Of a DNA stretch of 64,000 bases, positions 24,240 to 34,951 are shown one piece after another. The notes below the pieces were generated by a model. The model did not search any database and was not told the DNA's origin. It saw nothing but the letters and a program-made list of their open reading frames with translations. The position numbers were made by a program, and so were the translations under genes. Within the stretch, counting starts at the first letter, position 1, and each line of letters begins with the position of its first letter. Where the stretch lies: positions 652,508,920 through 652,572,919 of the forward strand of contig NC_081405.1 of the NCBI RefSeq assembly GCF_030272615.1, given 5' to 3'. The stretch is from Cryptomeria japonica (lineage: Eukaryota > Streptophyta > Pinopsida > Cupressales > Cupressaceae).

Positions 24240-27013
24240 TTGAAAACCCTTTGCGATAAGAGTGGAAAGATTCAACCTGAATATATTAGGGTTTATGAAA
24301 AAGGTTTTCATAATGCAACTTATTTCTTTGAGGATTTTGAAGAGGAACATATCCAAATCATTTTGAGTCATTTTCATAATGAGAATATGTATTTGGAAAG
24401 AACACACACTATAACCAAGGAGGCTATTCAAGTTGTACCATCTACAATAGTGCATACTGCTTATAAAATGATTATTGAGAATGCAAATTATGACCTATGT
24501 GAGGCCATAAGAAGTCAATTCATGTTGAATCTCCAGTCAATCAAGAAGGACAATAGTCAGAAGTTCAAATTTGGTCAATTATTGATTGGTCTATTCTTTT
24601 ACTTTTTAGAATTTCCTACCGGGAATTGGTGATTTAGAATGGTCTAAAGACCTACCAGTAACCACTCAAATCAAGAACAACATCAAGGCTGTTAAGAACA
24701 CTTTCTCAGCTACAATGAATAAATAATTCAATGAATTTCATAAGAAAATGAGTATGAGGGTAAGGCTACCTGAGGATGTGGTGAAAAAATTTGCTAAGGA
24801 CATCATTTTCACAATCACCACTAATTTTTGTCTGATGGAAGTTATTGAACTAAGAGAATATGAAATGGAAGACATGAGCTATGAAGCCAATTATGACTTA
24901 TTGATTGGTTATGCCAATAACCTGTTGGCATCTCTAGTGGACAAAAAGAAGAAAAGACTGGATACTACTAAGGAGCAAACTGCAAAAGCTAAAACCAATA
25001 GTGCTCCAACCAGTAGTGGTAAACAAAAGAAGAAAAAGACTGAGAAAGTGCCTCTGGTGACAAAAAGTACTAGAGTGACACGAAGTGTCTAAACTAAAAA
25101 GGAACCAACACCTAAGGTATACATCAAGAAGCAGATTGCAATAAAGAAAAGAGTTTGACAACTGATTCTCCAAGTAGAATCTCATGAAACTGATACTAAG
25201 GAAGAACCAAAGAAGGTAAAGGCAACTGGAAAGAAGTCCAAACTAGTTGAAACTATTCCCATTAATGATTTGTCTTAAAAGCCTATGCCTAATTTTGAGA
25301 GAACAGTAAAGACATTGGGAAGAAATAGATTTGATAATCTAAAAGAAAATTTTGATTCATTTGATGAAGGTCAGAAGGAACAAATTGTTCAACAGGTAAT
25401 CATTTATTTGTGTCATTAAAATCGATTACCTCATGATCTTGAGAAAGATGTTTCTAATTATTTATATACTATTCTTTTGAATAAATGGGATGAAGCTGCG
25501 AAGAAAGAAAAATAAATTATTAATAATGTGTTTTTGCAATATTTTCCTAATATGTCAAAAGATGAGTTGATTGCATTACTTAAAAAACACAAATCTCTAT
25601 TTCCTTTTAAGTCAAGGAGATTAAAACTACTCAGTGGAAAGGTGCAACCTGTTGAATTTGATACACAACAAATAGTGAAGGAAATTTAGAATATGTGTAA
25701 ATTGATAGAGTCCCAACAGAACAATGAACAAGATACTGTGGACTTACCAGAAATAGATGAGGAATAAATAGTGGAAGTTGATATTGTCTATCCTATCAAG
25801 AAGAAGGATGACACTACTTCCCAACTGGTAATTTTTGTTGATGATATTCAAGATACAATCGATCTATCTAGAAACATAATTGTACTAGATATGCAGCCAC
25901 CTGAAATCACTGATTCATAGGTTAATACAGTGAAGATACCGACAACTCTACCAAGTGTGGATATTCCACCCCCATCGGTAAATTATCAGCAAGTGAAACC
26001 CCAACTCCCATCGGTTTCACAGGCTACTCAGGAGGAACCTGTTGAAAACATTGCTAATTAAATAGTTGAACAAGAGAAAGAGAAAGGACAAGAGGAAGAG
26101 AAGACTAATAAGGAGACATCTGCTGAACCAGAGAAGGCATTGATCAAACAGTAGAATAATGATGATGATGACTCATTTTGCATCAAAGGGCCAATAAATG
26201 TTGATAACATGAGTGCATCAAAATTGTTGGAGTTTTCAAATGTTATGCAATCTTGAGCTCAGAAGAAGAGGCTTAAAGAACAGATAATGGAGGCCGAAAC
26301 CATTCAAAATATTGTTGATATTCTATCAAGCCTTCTACCAGAAACTGCTACAGGGAACTTGTCAACTCCCATTGGGAAGCTTGGCTAGTTGGTTGTTGAT
26401 GCCTCTAACCAACTTAAGTCCCTTAATAAAGAAGCACAAACCTATGCAGAGAAGAGCTACAAGAAGAAGCGAGGAGAACATATCATGAAGGATATTGATA
26501 TAGGGAGAATTTTCCCTATCACTGAATAAGGATTTGTTAAGAAAAGCTATTGAAATAGGAGGGAAAATTCTTACATTTACATCCAATGTTTTGTTCTTTT
26601 ATACTGATATCAATCAAAGGTAGATAGAAACTGAGCAAGAAATGGAAAGTATATGTCATGCTTAGATACCTTTATAGGATTCCATTTTAGCTTTTGGTAA
26701 ATCTATTGATGATTTCCAAAACAAGCTAGATGTCTATGATTGTGAATAGGCAAAAACACTCTGATCTCTGAAGGAGTTGAAGACTTTACTCAAACCAAAA
26801 GTGGACATGTTACAAAGAGCATACAAGAATGTAAAAGCAATTTTGGCTACTCTAGAGATGTGTACACTTGATTCAATGGAAGAATTTTGTACATAGGTCA
26901 TGACTACAATCGAGCTCAATGAAACCTTGCTGGAGACAAGAAAAAATGACTTTTCTCATTTGAAGCATATTTTTAGTGACATTTTTCTAAGAATTGCAAT
27001 GAACAATCCTTAA
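24240..27013 (+). pseudogene. Long ORF2 of element B, N-terminally shortened and broken
   Basis: Homologous to ORF2 of A and D. The N-terminal start region is missing or unrecognisable. The segment 24240-24632 covers GFHNATYFFEDFEEEHIQII to FKFGQLLIGLFFYF but lacks about 70 residues present in A between EAIQVV and STIVHTAYKM. Later parts: a Lys/Thr-rich linker, FERTVKTLGRNRFDNLKEN (about 25295), the Asp/Glu-rich region (26040-26180) and a C-terminal coiled coil ending near 27013. At least two frameshifts and more than ten stops are present. Function unknown. Confidence 0.65.
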
Positions 27014-27106
27014 ATTCAGACTTTCAAGTTTTGTATATGTAAACTATTGCTGCAAATTTTTGCTATATATGTATATATTTTACTTTTTCAATTTGGCATT
27101 GTTGTC

Positions 27107-27256
27107 AAAGGGGGAGTAGAAATATGTATGTGTTGTGAAAATTTTATGTATTGTTAAGGGGGAGTAGGAAAATACATGTGTACAATTTTTGTAAGCACAC
27201 TTAGCTGTATAGTTTGAAAAACTTTCTAAGTGTTGCCATCAATGCCAAAGGGGGAG
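27107..27256 (+). other. Three polypurine tracts of element B
   Basis: aaagggggag at 27107-27116, aagggggag at 27156-27164 and aaagggggag at 27247-27256, the last adjoining the 3' LTR. Confidence 0.6.
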
Positions 27257-27258
27257 AT

Positions 27259-28367
27259 TGTTGGCTTGATGATGATTGTAATGAATCACTTCATATGTTG
27301 TCATTTATGGAACATGTACACACACATATGCTTGTGTATTGGTGTTACTTCAAAGTTATTTGTATTATATTGCTACTGGTATTAGAAGTTTTTCTTATGA
27401 TGGTGTCAAACCGATACATGTCGCCAACCGGTATATACAAGAATGTCTCGACACCAACCTAAAGATCCAATGGAGATTATCAAAGAAGAAATGGAGGAAA
27501 ATTGGTTTATATTTTGACAGAGGTTAACTCCAACCGGTATCAGTGTTCCAACCAGTATTTGTTGATTGTGTGATGAGTTATCACCAGTCGTGATGAGTTA
27601 TCCTAACCGATAAATTTTGGTGGAATTTTGTGATGATTTATGTTTGATTGTCCAAATACACTGCACCTAGGAAATTGTGATATAATTCCTAAGGTCGACA
27701 TGAAATATAAATGTCTATATAATGGCATTATGATAAACTATTTTATATGTATGATGAGATATGATATGAGATGATTTGATGCAAAGACAAAAGAGTTAAT
27801 TCATAGAGTATGTTGGCAATGCAGTTTTGAGTGCGTGGAAGAGGATCTATTCAAGAAAGTTGTGCTACTTCTAGATCACACCACCTATAGTTTTCTTATC
27901 ACTACAACAGTCAAATCCCCTAACAGGGTAAGCTCTAACAAGCTTCATTGTACAAATCCTTTTACAAGGTGATCCATTAGTTTGGATTCAGAAATCCTCT
28001 ACTGAGGTTACTCCTAACAAGGTACTACCTTTAACAGGGTATATCTCCTAACAGAGATTTGGGATCTTTAACAGGATTCGCTCCTAGCAGAGCATTTTTG
28101 TAGAGCTTAACCGGTCAGTTACCTATTACTGCAGATAATTAACTTGTGAGTCTCATCTCATCGTGGTTTTTCCCATTTGGGTTTTCCATGTATAAACACT
28201 TGTGTTATGGTGGATGTTTTACTTATTGTGGATGCACTAATATCATTTTGGATTATATGCATAGTGTTTAAAAAACTTGTTAAGTATATTTATCGATCAA
28301 TGTTTAAAGTAGTATTATTTTTGGTGTCACTGATTCACCCCCCTCTCAGTGCTTTATAAGTCTATCA
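27259..28367 (+). repeat. 3' LTR of element B
   Basis: Same start and end as the 5' copy, 1109 bp. It is preceded by aaagggggagat. The mini-hairpin array is at about 27913-28108. Confidence 0.9.
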
Positions 28368-28808
28368 AATCCATTTCAGAACCCCCTGAAGGACCATGAG
28401 GTATGCTAAATCTGCATACTTTGATGTAAAATGATGTTAAGAAGTGATTTTGGGATCAAATCGGTAGGTTTGATGTATTATGTGAACCAATATTGTGTTA
28501 TAAGACTTTTTAGGGTTTTATCGATAATAAAATTTAATACGGTGGATAATGGGCAAATAAAATGAACTTTTTGAATTTTATTTGTCACATTGCATTTGTA
28601 TGAGCACTTGGAGAATGAGTAGAGAACAAAAAAACCTGTGTTTGCAGCATCTAACATGTTTGACAGAGATTCAAAGTGATCTAGTGTGATTTGTGATCGA
28701 CAATTGGTCTAGAGAGCTTTGTCTGTATCTGAAACCCTAAGTGAAGAAGTGGGAAAATGTATTTATCAGGTTTTTTGTTATCTATTTTTGAAGATTGATT
28801 TGTTGAAA

Positions 28809-31800
28809 ATGGATACACCACATCTAGTTGATGTTACCGATAGGCCATGACCTAAATTCAAAAGACATCCATTGAAATTTGAAGAAACTGATCCCATCGG
28901 AGCCCTATCTAGGTGTTCCTTATGGTGTATTACATGTTGAAGATGTTAGATCATTTTACCATTGCAAATTGGAATATTTGGGCATGGTTGCTATTTTTAT
29001 CAATATAGAGCATTGTGTGATGAGAATGGTATTTTGAAGGATCAATACAGAAAGGTTACCGGCAAAGGTTTTCATCATGCACTTAACTTCATTGATGATT
29101 TTATAGATGAACATGCTAGATATGTTCTTAGCAGGATACATGATCAATTTATGTGGCTTGACCAACCACATAAAGTTTCTAAGGAATCCATTCACATTGT
29201 TACCAGACTTTGTGTCATCGGTGAGGTCCCATTACTGAAATTTGTTCCAAAGAATGACGTAGAAAAGCTAACAGGATCCAAATGGGATGGAAGAGTAATG
29301 ACAATGAACAATATCAGTGATCCGATAGTGAAATATGCTTCAATGGTGATTGGTTATAAGATTTATTACTCAAGCATGATGAATAGTGTACTAGTAGCTT
29401 CTATTCATACTACTTACCGGATGATCAAAGAAGATGTTGATTATGATCTATCTGAACCATTGAGAAGTCAATTGATGTTGAACCTAAAGGCCATTAATAA
29501 GGATTAAAGATTGAGGTTCAAATTTGGTCAACTCATTCTTGGTCTATTCTTTTATTTTCAAAAAAAAATTCCTAGTATTGGTGATATTCAATGGATTGGA
29601 GGTACACATGTTTTGATGCAAATGAAGAATAGCATTAGGATGCTTGCTAATGATTTGGATAAGATTTCATGGGGATACTTCAAGGATTTTAAGAAGAAAA
29701 TGCATGTAAGAGAAAGGATACCGACAGAGGTAGTTAACTGGTATGTAAACACAATTTTCAGATGATACTTCTGCAAAAAGTATGTGTTACAATGAGTAGC
29801 CTACACTTGCAGGAAGGCACACTTCCTAGAGTGTACTGCTCATTATAAATAGTCTCATTGACTACATAGAGGCTACAACCTTCTCAAGATAAATAGACAA
29901 CAATCCAATAGAGTGAACTACTGGAAATAGCATCTTCTATGCCTGATTACAGTCCTAGTTAAGCTCAATACCGAAGGACTAAATCCTCTTCTGAAACCAA
30001 TCTGATCACCAATGATCAATAGAATCCTCTACCTGAATGATATTACAATATTCACATATTACATTCCTTGACCATAACCTTTTCAATAACCATGATACTT
30101 TACAAAGATTTTCTACCTCTTATTTATACAAACCCTAAGGCCTAAACCAATTAGGTTGGCCACCTAAAGATATTACAATAAAATCATTACATAATTCCTT
30201 ATTACAATGATATGTCATGTCGGATTAAGACCAAAACAATAAAAACATCTTGATTCATCCAAGTAACGTGTAGAGTACACACTAGCATGATACTGGTCCA
30301 TAACCTAGACAGGTACCGAACCTATTCTAGGTTCACCACGCCAAAGAAATGTCCTCAAGCAATTGAAATACAGTCAACAAACATCTTTAGCATCCTAAAA
30401 TCCTTGAAGAAGTTTCACCAACACCAATTGTGCATCCTACCATGATTCCTTAATGAAAGTTCTTCCGGTAAAGCCATAAACCAGTGTCGGTAAGAGTGTA
30501 TAATAACATCCAATTATTAAGCCGACACCATCTAACTAAAACATGCTCATGGAGCATATAACTCATGAAATCTAATATACTTCATTGATCTAAACATGTC
30601 AGAAGTGCCAACCAAATAATCTCTTCTACCGGTAACACTAGATCTTATACCGGTAATTTATCTGTTGGTAACCATCCATATCAGCCACTGTAAAACTGTC
30701 TTTTGGTAACAGCTAGTGTTGACATCAATGCCACACATAATCAATTCATCCATAATGCCAACATTCCCAACCGGTAGATACAACAATAGAACTTTTTGGC
30801 ACTTACAAGAAGAAATCCCTTCAAGTGCACTCAAAAAATTAACCAACTGGTAATTGCAAAGAAGGTTAGAAAGGAACTTGAAGCTTTTGCCGAGCAAGAA
30901 AGATTCACAAAGGAAGCCATTGCTGAAGCTAGAGAAAAGCATGCTAATCAATAGGCTGGAACATCTAGTACTCCAACCGACACCTCCACTGGTATGCAAA
31001 CAAGAGATGGAAAAGGGAAAGTTGCAGAAAAAGAGAAACCAACAACTATTAAGAAAGGGAAAACAACACAAAAATATTCAAAGATTCAATTCTAGAAAAG
31101 AGGAAAGGTTGTTGATCCTCCAACTGCACCAGTTAAAACTAGTAAAAGAAAGAAGCAACAAGCACAAAAACCAACACCGATAGATGTAGATGATGAAGAC
31201 ACTGAATCTAAGAAAGAGAAGAAAGTCCTAAGGACCAGCTATAAGAAATCTAAGGTTGTTAGAACCTCCACTGTCAAATCTATGGAGAAACTGGTAAATA
31301 AACCTATTTCTCTTGATAAACTATTAAGAAGTATTAAGGAATATGGTATTCTTAAGGGATTGAATAAATTGTATGATAATTTTTGTGAGAATGAACAAAG
31401 GCTAATAGAATATGTAGTTGTTTTTATGATGAATAAATATAGTAAAGCCCTTATTAAACTGCAAGGGCAAATTTCAAATTCATTATACAACAAAATTGAT
31501 GCAAGGTGGCAGACTGCAATGAAGAAGGACAAAGAATTTTTTGAGTACATACTCAAAAATCTTCAACCAGAAGCCACAAAGGAAGAAGTAGATGATATTT
31601 TGTTGATTGCAAAATCTTCCTATAGATCTAGGAAAAGATAGACAAGGATATTAATTGGTGAGACCCAATCAGTCTAGAAAGAGACTGAAATTTTGTTAAA
31701 GAAGTCTTTGGGTCTAATTCCTACTGAAGAGGAATATGATAAGGATCATGAACTTGAAAAGTTTAAGGGTGAAGATTTTCCAGAAGGTGTTAAACCTATT

Positions 31801-32985
31801 GATTTTGTTCCCGATAACATTCTGTTAGATGATCAACCAGTGAACACACAAACTAAACCATTGTTTATACCTAATGATGATAATGGTGATAATGTTGATA
31901 ATATTGTTGATAATATAGATGTGTATGATGTAGATATTCAGATGTCTAAACAACATGAGAAAAATCAGGAACCGGAAGGAAAGAAAGATGAAGAAGAAAA
32001 GAAGGATGAGGAGCCATTGATAGATAATCAAATTGTAGATACTCAATCGCCACCAGTAACGGACATTAATGAAGATAAGAAAGAAGAGAAGATTGGAGAA
32101 ATTGAAAAGGAAAAGGAAGAAGAGAAAACTAAAAACAAATAGGGAACAAAGAAGAATAAGACAAAAAAGACTGAACCTATAGTGACACCTTTGTCACTTG
32201 ATTCTAAGAAGAAAATTGTTGATGAAGAAGATGATGATTCTTTAAGCGTCCAAGGACCCCTGGACATGGATAAACTGAGTTCTACTGAGTTGATGGAGAT
32301 TGCAACTACCCTGCAATCTTGAGCTAAAAAGAAGAGGATGAAAGAACAACAGAAGGAGATAGAGACCATAAGGAATGCAGTAGATATTGTGTCTAGTCTC
32401 CTACCAGAGATTGATACAAAAAATTTTGCCACTCCTATTGACAAGCTTGGACAACTTGTTTCTGATGCCGGAGAGAAAATGAAGTCATTAGAGGATGCAA
32501 CTTATATCAGTGTGGAGCATAACTACAAGAAGAAGAGAACAAAGCACTTAATGTTTGAAATTGATAAAGGTAGAGTGGATCTTACTATTAATAAGGATTA
32601 TTTGAAGGAAGCACTAGAAACCACAGGTAAAATCCTCTCTACTATTTCAACATTTTCCTTATTTTTTGCTGATTTGAAGAAGAAAAGGGAAGAAGATGAG
32701 CATGAACTTGAGGCTCTAAGTGAGTCATTTAAACCCCTTAATGACTTTGTTATTCATTTTGGAAGATTAGTTGTAGAACTTCAACACAAGCTGAAAGTAT
32801 ATGAGCAGGAAAAGGTGAAGAGAGTCAGATCCCTGCAGGAACTTCAAACACAACTTATACCAAAGGTCAAAGTCTTACAGAGAGCATACAAGGAATCTGA
32901 AGCCATTCTTGCTACACCTAAAATGAGCACTATTGATCAATGGAGGAGCTCTCTAGACAAATCAAGACACATGTGGAGATCGTAG
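28809..32985 (+). pseudogene. Long ORF2 of element A (no pol homology), broken
   Basis: Unrecognised protein, homologous block by block to ORF2 of elements B and D. The start MDTPHLVD at 28809 aligns with MASTSTIE of D. Blocks: HARYVLSRIHDQFMWLDQPH then VSKESIHIVT (about 29105-29205), VIGYKIYY, DYDLSEPLRSQLMLNLK, FKFGQLILGLFFYF (29515-29560); a Lys-rich linker; SLDKLLRSIKEYGILK and YSKALIKLQ (31310-31460); an Asp/Glu-rich stretch (31840-32130); and a C-terminal coiled coil (32338-32985). Several frameshifts and stops are present near its start and again at 29505, 31639, 32140 and 32320. An LTR fragment is inserted at about 29765-30763. The N-terminal third has a plant-mobile-domain-like look. 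Function unknown. Confidence 0.7.
29765..30763 (-). repeat. Truncated minus-strand Copia-like LTR inside A ORF2
   Basis: On the minus strand it starts TGTTGGCATTATGG at 30763 and contains TATAAATAAG (about 30124) and the R-U5 string related to C0 and D (tgcaggaaggc...cctagag...actgctca). The terminal C-run and LTR end are missing, so the left edge is only approximate. The frame of A ORF2 resumes to its right with KKVRKELEAFAEQER. No TSD was found. Confidence 0.6.
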
Positions 32986-33158
32986 GCATAATTTTAGAGA
33001 CATGGCACAATGACTTTAAAAATTTGAAGTCTCATTTTAGTGATGCTTTTTCCAGAATTTTTGTGTAAAAACTTTATGACTCTTATATCTTTATGTATGC
33101 TTTGATGCAAATTTTGATATCACATGTATTTTTTATTTTTCATTTGGAATTTTTGTCT

Positions 33159-33332
33159 GAGGGGGAGTAAGAGTTGAGTCAAAATTTTGTATGTAATAAG
33201 TATGAGTATTGTATTTGTTTGTTATAGCATACAATTGCTAAGGGGGAGAATATGTCATATAGTCAACTTTTGTTTTGCACACTTAGTTGACAAAAAATTT
33301 CCTAAGTGTTGTCATCAATGCCAAAGGGAGAG
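33159..33332 (+). other. Three polypurine tracts of element A
   Basis: gagggggag at 33159-33167, aagggggag at 33240-33248 and aaagggagag at 33323-33332. The last sits right before the 3' LTR and should be the priming PPT. Confidence 0.6.
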
Positions 33333-33334
33333 AT

Positions 33335-34560
33335 TGTTGGCATTTGACTGAACCGATAAAGATTGTTGTTGATATGCAACCGATATATGATTGATTAGTG
33401 AATGTGATGAAGTGATTGAGATTCATGTTTGATGAATAAGTTTTGTGTTGCCATTGATGGCAACAATGTTTTTATGGTCATCTAAGTCTTAGAAGCCAAC
33501 TAGTAAGGTATAACCGGTACAAACGATGGTTTTACAAAGAACCGGTAAATAGGATCTCAACCGGTAAATTGAGACAGAGTTGCATTTCAATAACCAGTAC
33601 AAGTGATTCATGAAGAGTTGGATGATGCAGTTTTATAGTGATGTTGGTGATAGGTATTTGGAGCTATGTTCTCAACCGCATTGGTAGATTCAACTAGATG
33701 AGCGAGATTTGATGTACAAAACAGATAAACTAGTAGAACACTTAACTGGTAGTGATAAACTCACTTAAATCGGTAAAACAACACATGCTATAATTTGTTT
33801 TGTTAGTGGCCGACATAAGTAAAGTGTGTGATGTAAGTTTGTCTAGATTCATTGAACCTAGGAAATTGTTCCAAGTTTGTATCTGACTAAATATAAATGT
33901 TTATAAAAAGTGTGATGAGGTATAAAGTCGATATGTGTGTAATGAGAGATTTCATGAGCGAATATTGTGAATGAGATTGTGCGGTGTTTAGGGAAGTTTT
34001 GTAATGAAGTTTTGTTGAAGTTTTAAGGATTGGAAGTGGATCTTATCAGACACAAAAAGTCTTACTTGAAGATCTTTTCACTGTTGTTTTCCTAACAGTT
34101 TGCAGCAGCTAAATACCCTAAGCGGGTAGGTCCTAACATGCCTTAATCTGTAAATCCCTTAACAGGGTAGCTCTGAATCAGAGTCTCAAATCCTCTTGCG
34201 AGGTTGATCCTGATAGGTCATTGCTCCTAACAAGGCTTATATTTCAAATCCCTTAACCGAGTGACTCCTAACTGGGTCTGCTCCTAATAGGGCATAGTTG
34301 TAAGACCTTAACCGATCAAGATTTCTATTCTGTAGATAGTGAATCTTGTGGGTACCAACTCCCACCGTGGTTTTTCCCTTTTGGGTTTCCACGTATAAAT
34401 CTCTTGTGTTATGTGGAATTTGTTTTATTGGGCATGAGCATATGTGGTGATATTTCTTATATGCTTGATAAGTTTTAAGTTGATAAAGTTGGTGGTGAGA
34501 TTTATATTGTTTTTGCTTGCACTGATTCAGCCCCCCTCTTAATGCCTTATAAGTTTGTCA
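33335..34560 (+). repeat. 3' LTR of element A
   Basis: TGTTGGCATTTGAC to AAGTTTGTCA, directly after the last polypurine tract. It contains the mini-hairpin array (about 34108-34310) and the U5 hairpin CGTGG(34366-34370)/CCACG(34389-34393). Confidence 0.92.
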
Positions 34561-34934
34561 GACACATACACTTAAGCTTTTTCATAGTAATCCTATTGTA
34601 GACATTTGCATAGAAATGGGAAATTTAGTTCATTCAACCATTTTGAATCTCCATTGGCATCCATGGTTTAGTGTTAAAGTTGAGAGCTACATACACTCAT
34701 TTAGATCTTGGGGAGGAGAGAGACAAGGGAGAAGAAACAAAGGCATCATGGGATCATATAAGGGAGACTACTCTTCCTTCTCTTCTTTTATCTTGCTTTC
34801 TTTGGATTCTTTTTAATCTTTCTTGATATATATGTGAAATATTTTGTTTCATTTGTTTTAGTTTTGGTTGGAAACTAACTTGCTAACATTTGAATCTTGT
34901 TTGAGGTTTGTGTCTCATTTCATGTGCATCATTT

Positions 34935-34951
34935 TGGTGCCCACCGTGGGG
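34935..34951 (+). other. Primer-binding region of G1
   Basis: TGGTGCCCACCGTGGGG starts 3 nt after the LTR end, where a Gypsy primer site is expected. The GCCCACCGTGGGG core is also a hairpin. I do not assign the tRNA. Confidence 0.55.

Larger units (their letters stand above)
21310..28367 (+). mobile_element. Non-autonomous Copia-like element B, nested in A
   Basis: LTRs 21310-22421 and 27259-28367 enclose an iMet primer site, a decayed gag, a decayed ORF2 and three polypurine tracts. Flanks are gatct (21305-21309) and aatcc (28368-28372), a TSD with two transitions. Removing B and one flank copy yields a junction colinear with the gag-ORF2 spacer of B itself, which confirms insertion into A. 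There is no pol. Confidence 0.85.
18700..34560 (+). mobile_element. Non-autonomous Copia-like element A (TSD gacac), containing element B
   Basis: LTRs 18700-19896 and 33335-34560 are flanked by gacac at 18695-18699 and 34561-34565. The interior has an iMet primer site, a decayed zinc-knuckle gag (19959-21271) and a decayed long ORF2 (28809-32985). There is no protease, integrase, RT or RNase H. Element B sits right after gag, and a minus-strand LTR fragment (about 29765-30763) interrupts ORF2. Without these, A is about 7.8 kb. Confidence 0.9.
17780..34931 (+). repeat. 5' LTR of G1, split by element A
   Basis: The LTR starts TGTAGACACATAAATTTG (or 2 bp earlier) and ends GTGCATCA at 34931. 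Without element A it is about 1.29 kb. The first 350 bp are built from TTTAAATAAAT/ATTTAATTAAAT blocks, which form many small palindromes. A TATA box is at 18628. Element A inserted about 65 bp downstream of the TATA box, in the transcribed part. Confidence 0.6.

Noticed and set aside
28368-28384. Sequence after the B 3' LTR (aatccatttcagaacc) resembles a mutated iMet primer site, as if this LTR began another element.
   Set aside because: Deleting B and one flank restores colinearity with the gag-ORF2 spacer of B, so these bases are A interior. The likeness is coincidental.
34932-34951. Assigning a specific tRNA to the G1 and E primer sites.
   Set aside because: The sequences are not a match I can name with confidence; a search against plant tRNA 3' ends is needed.
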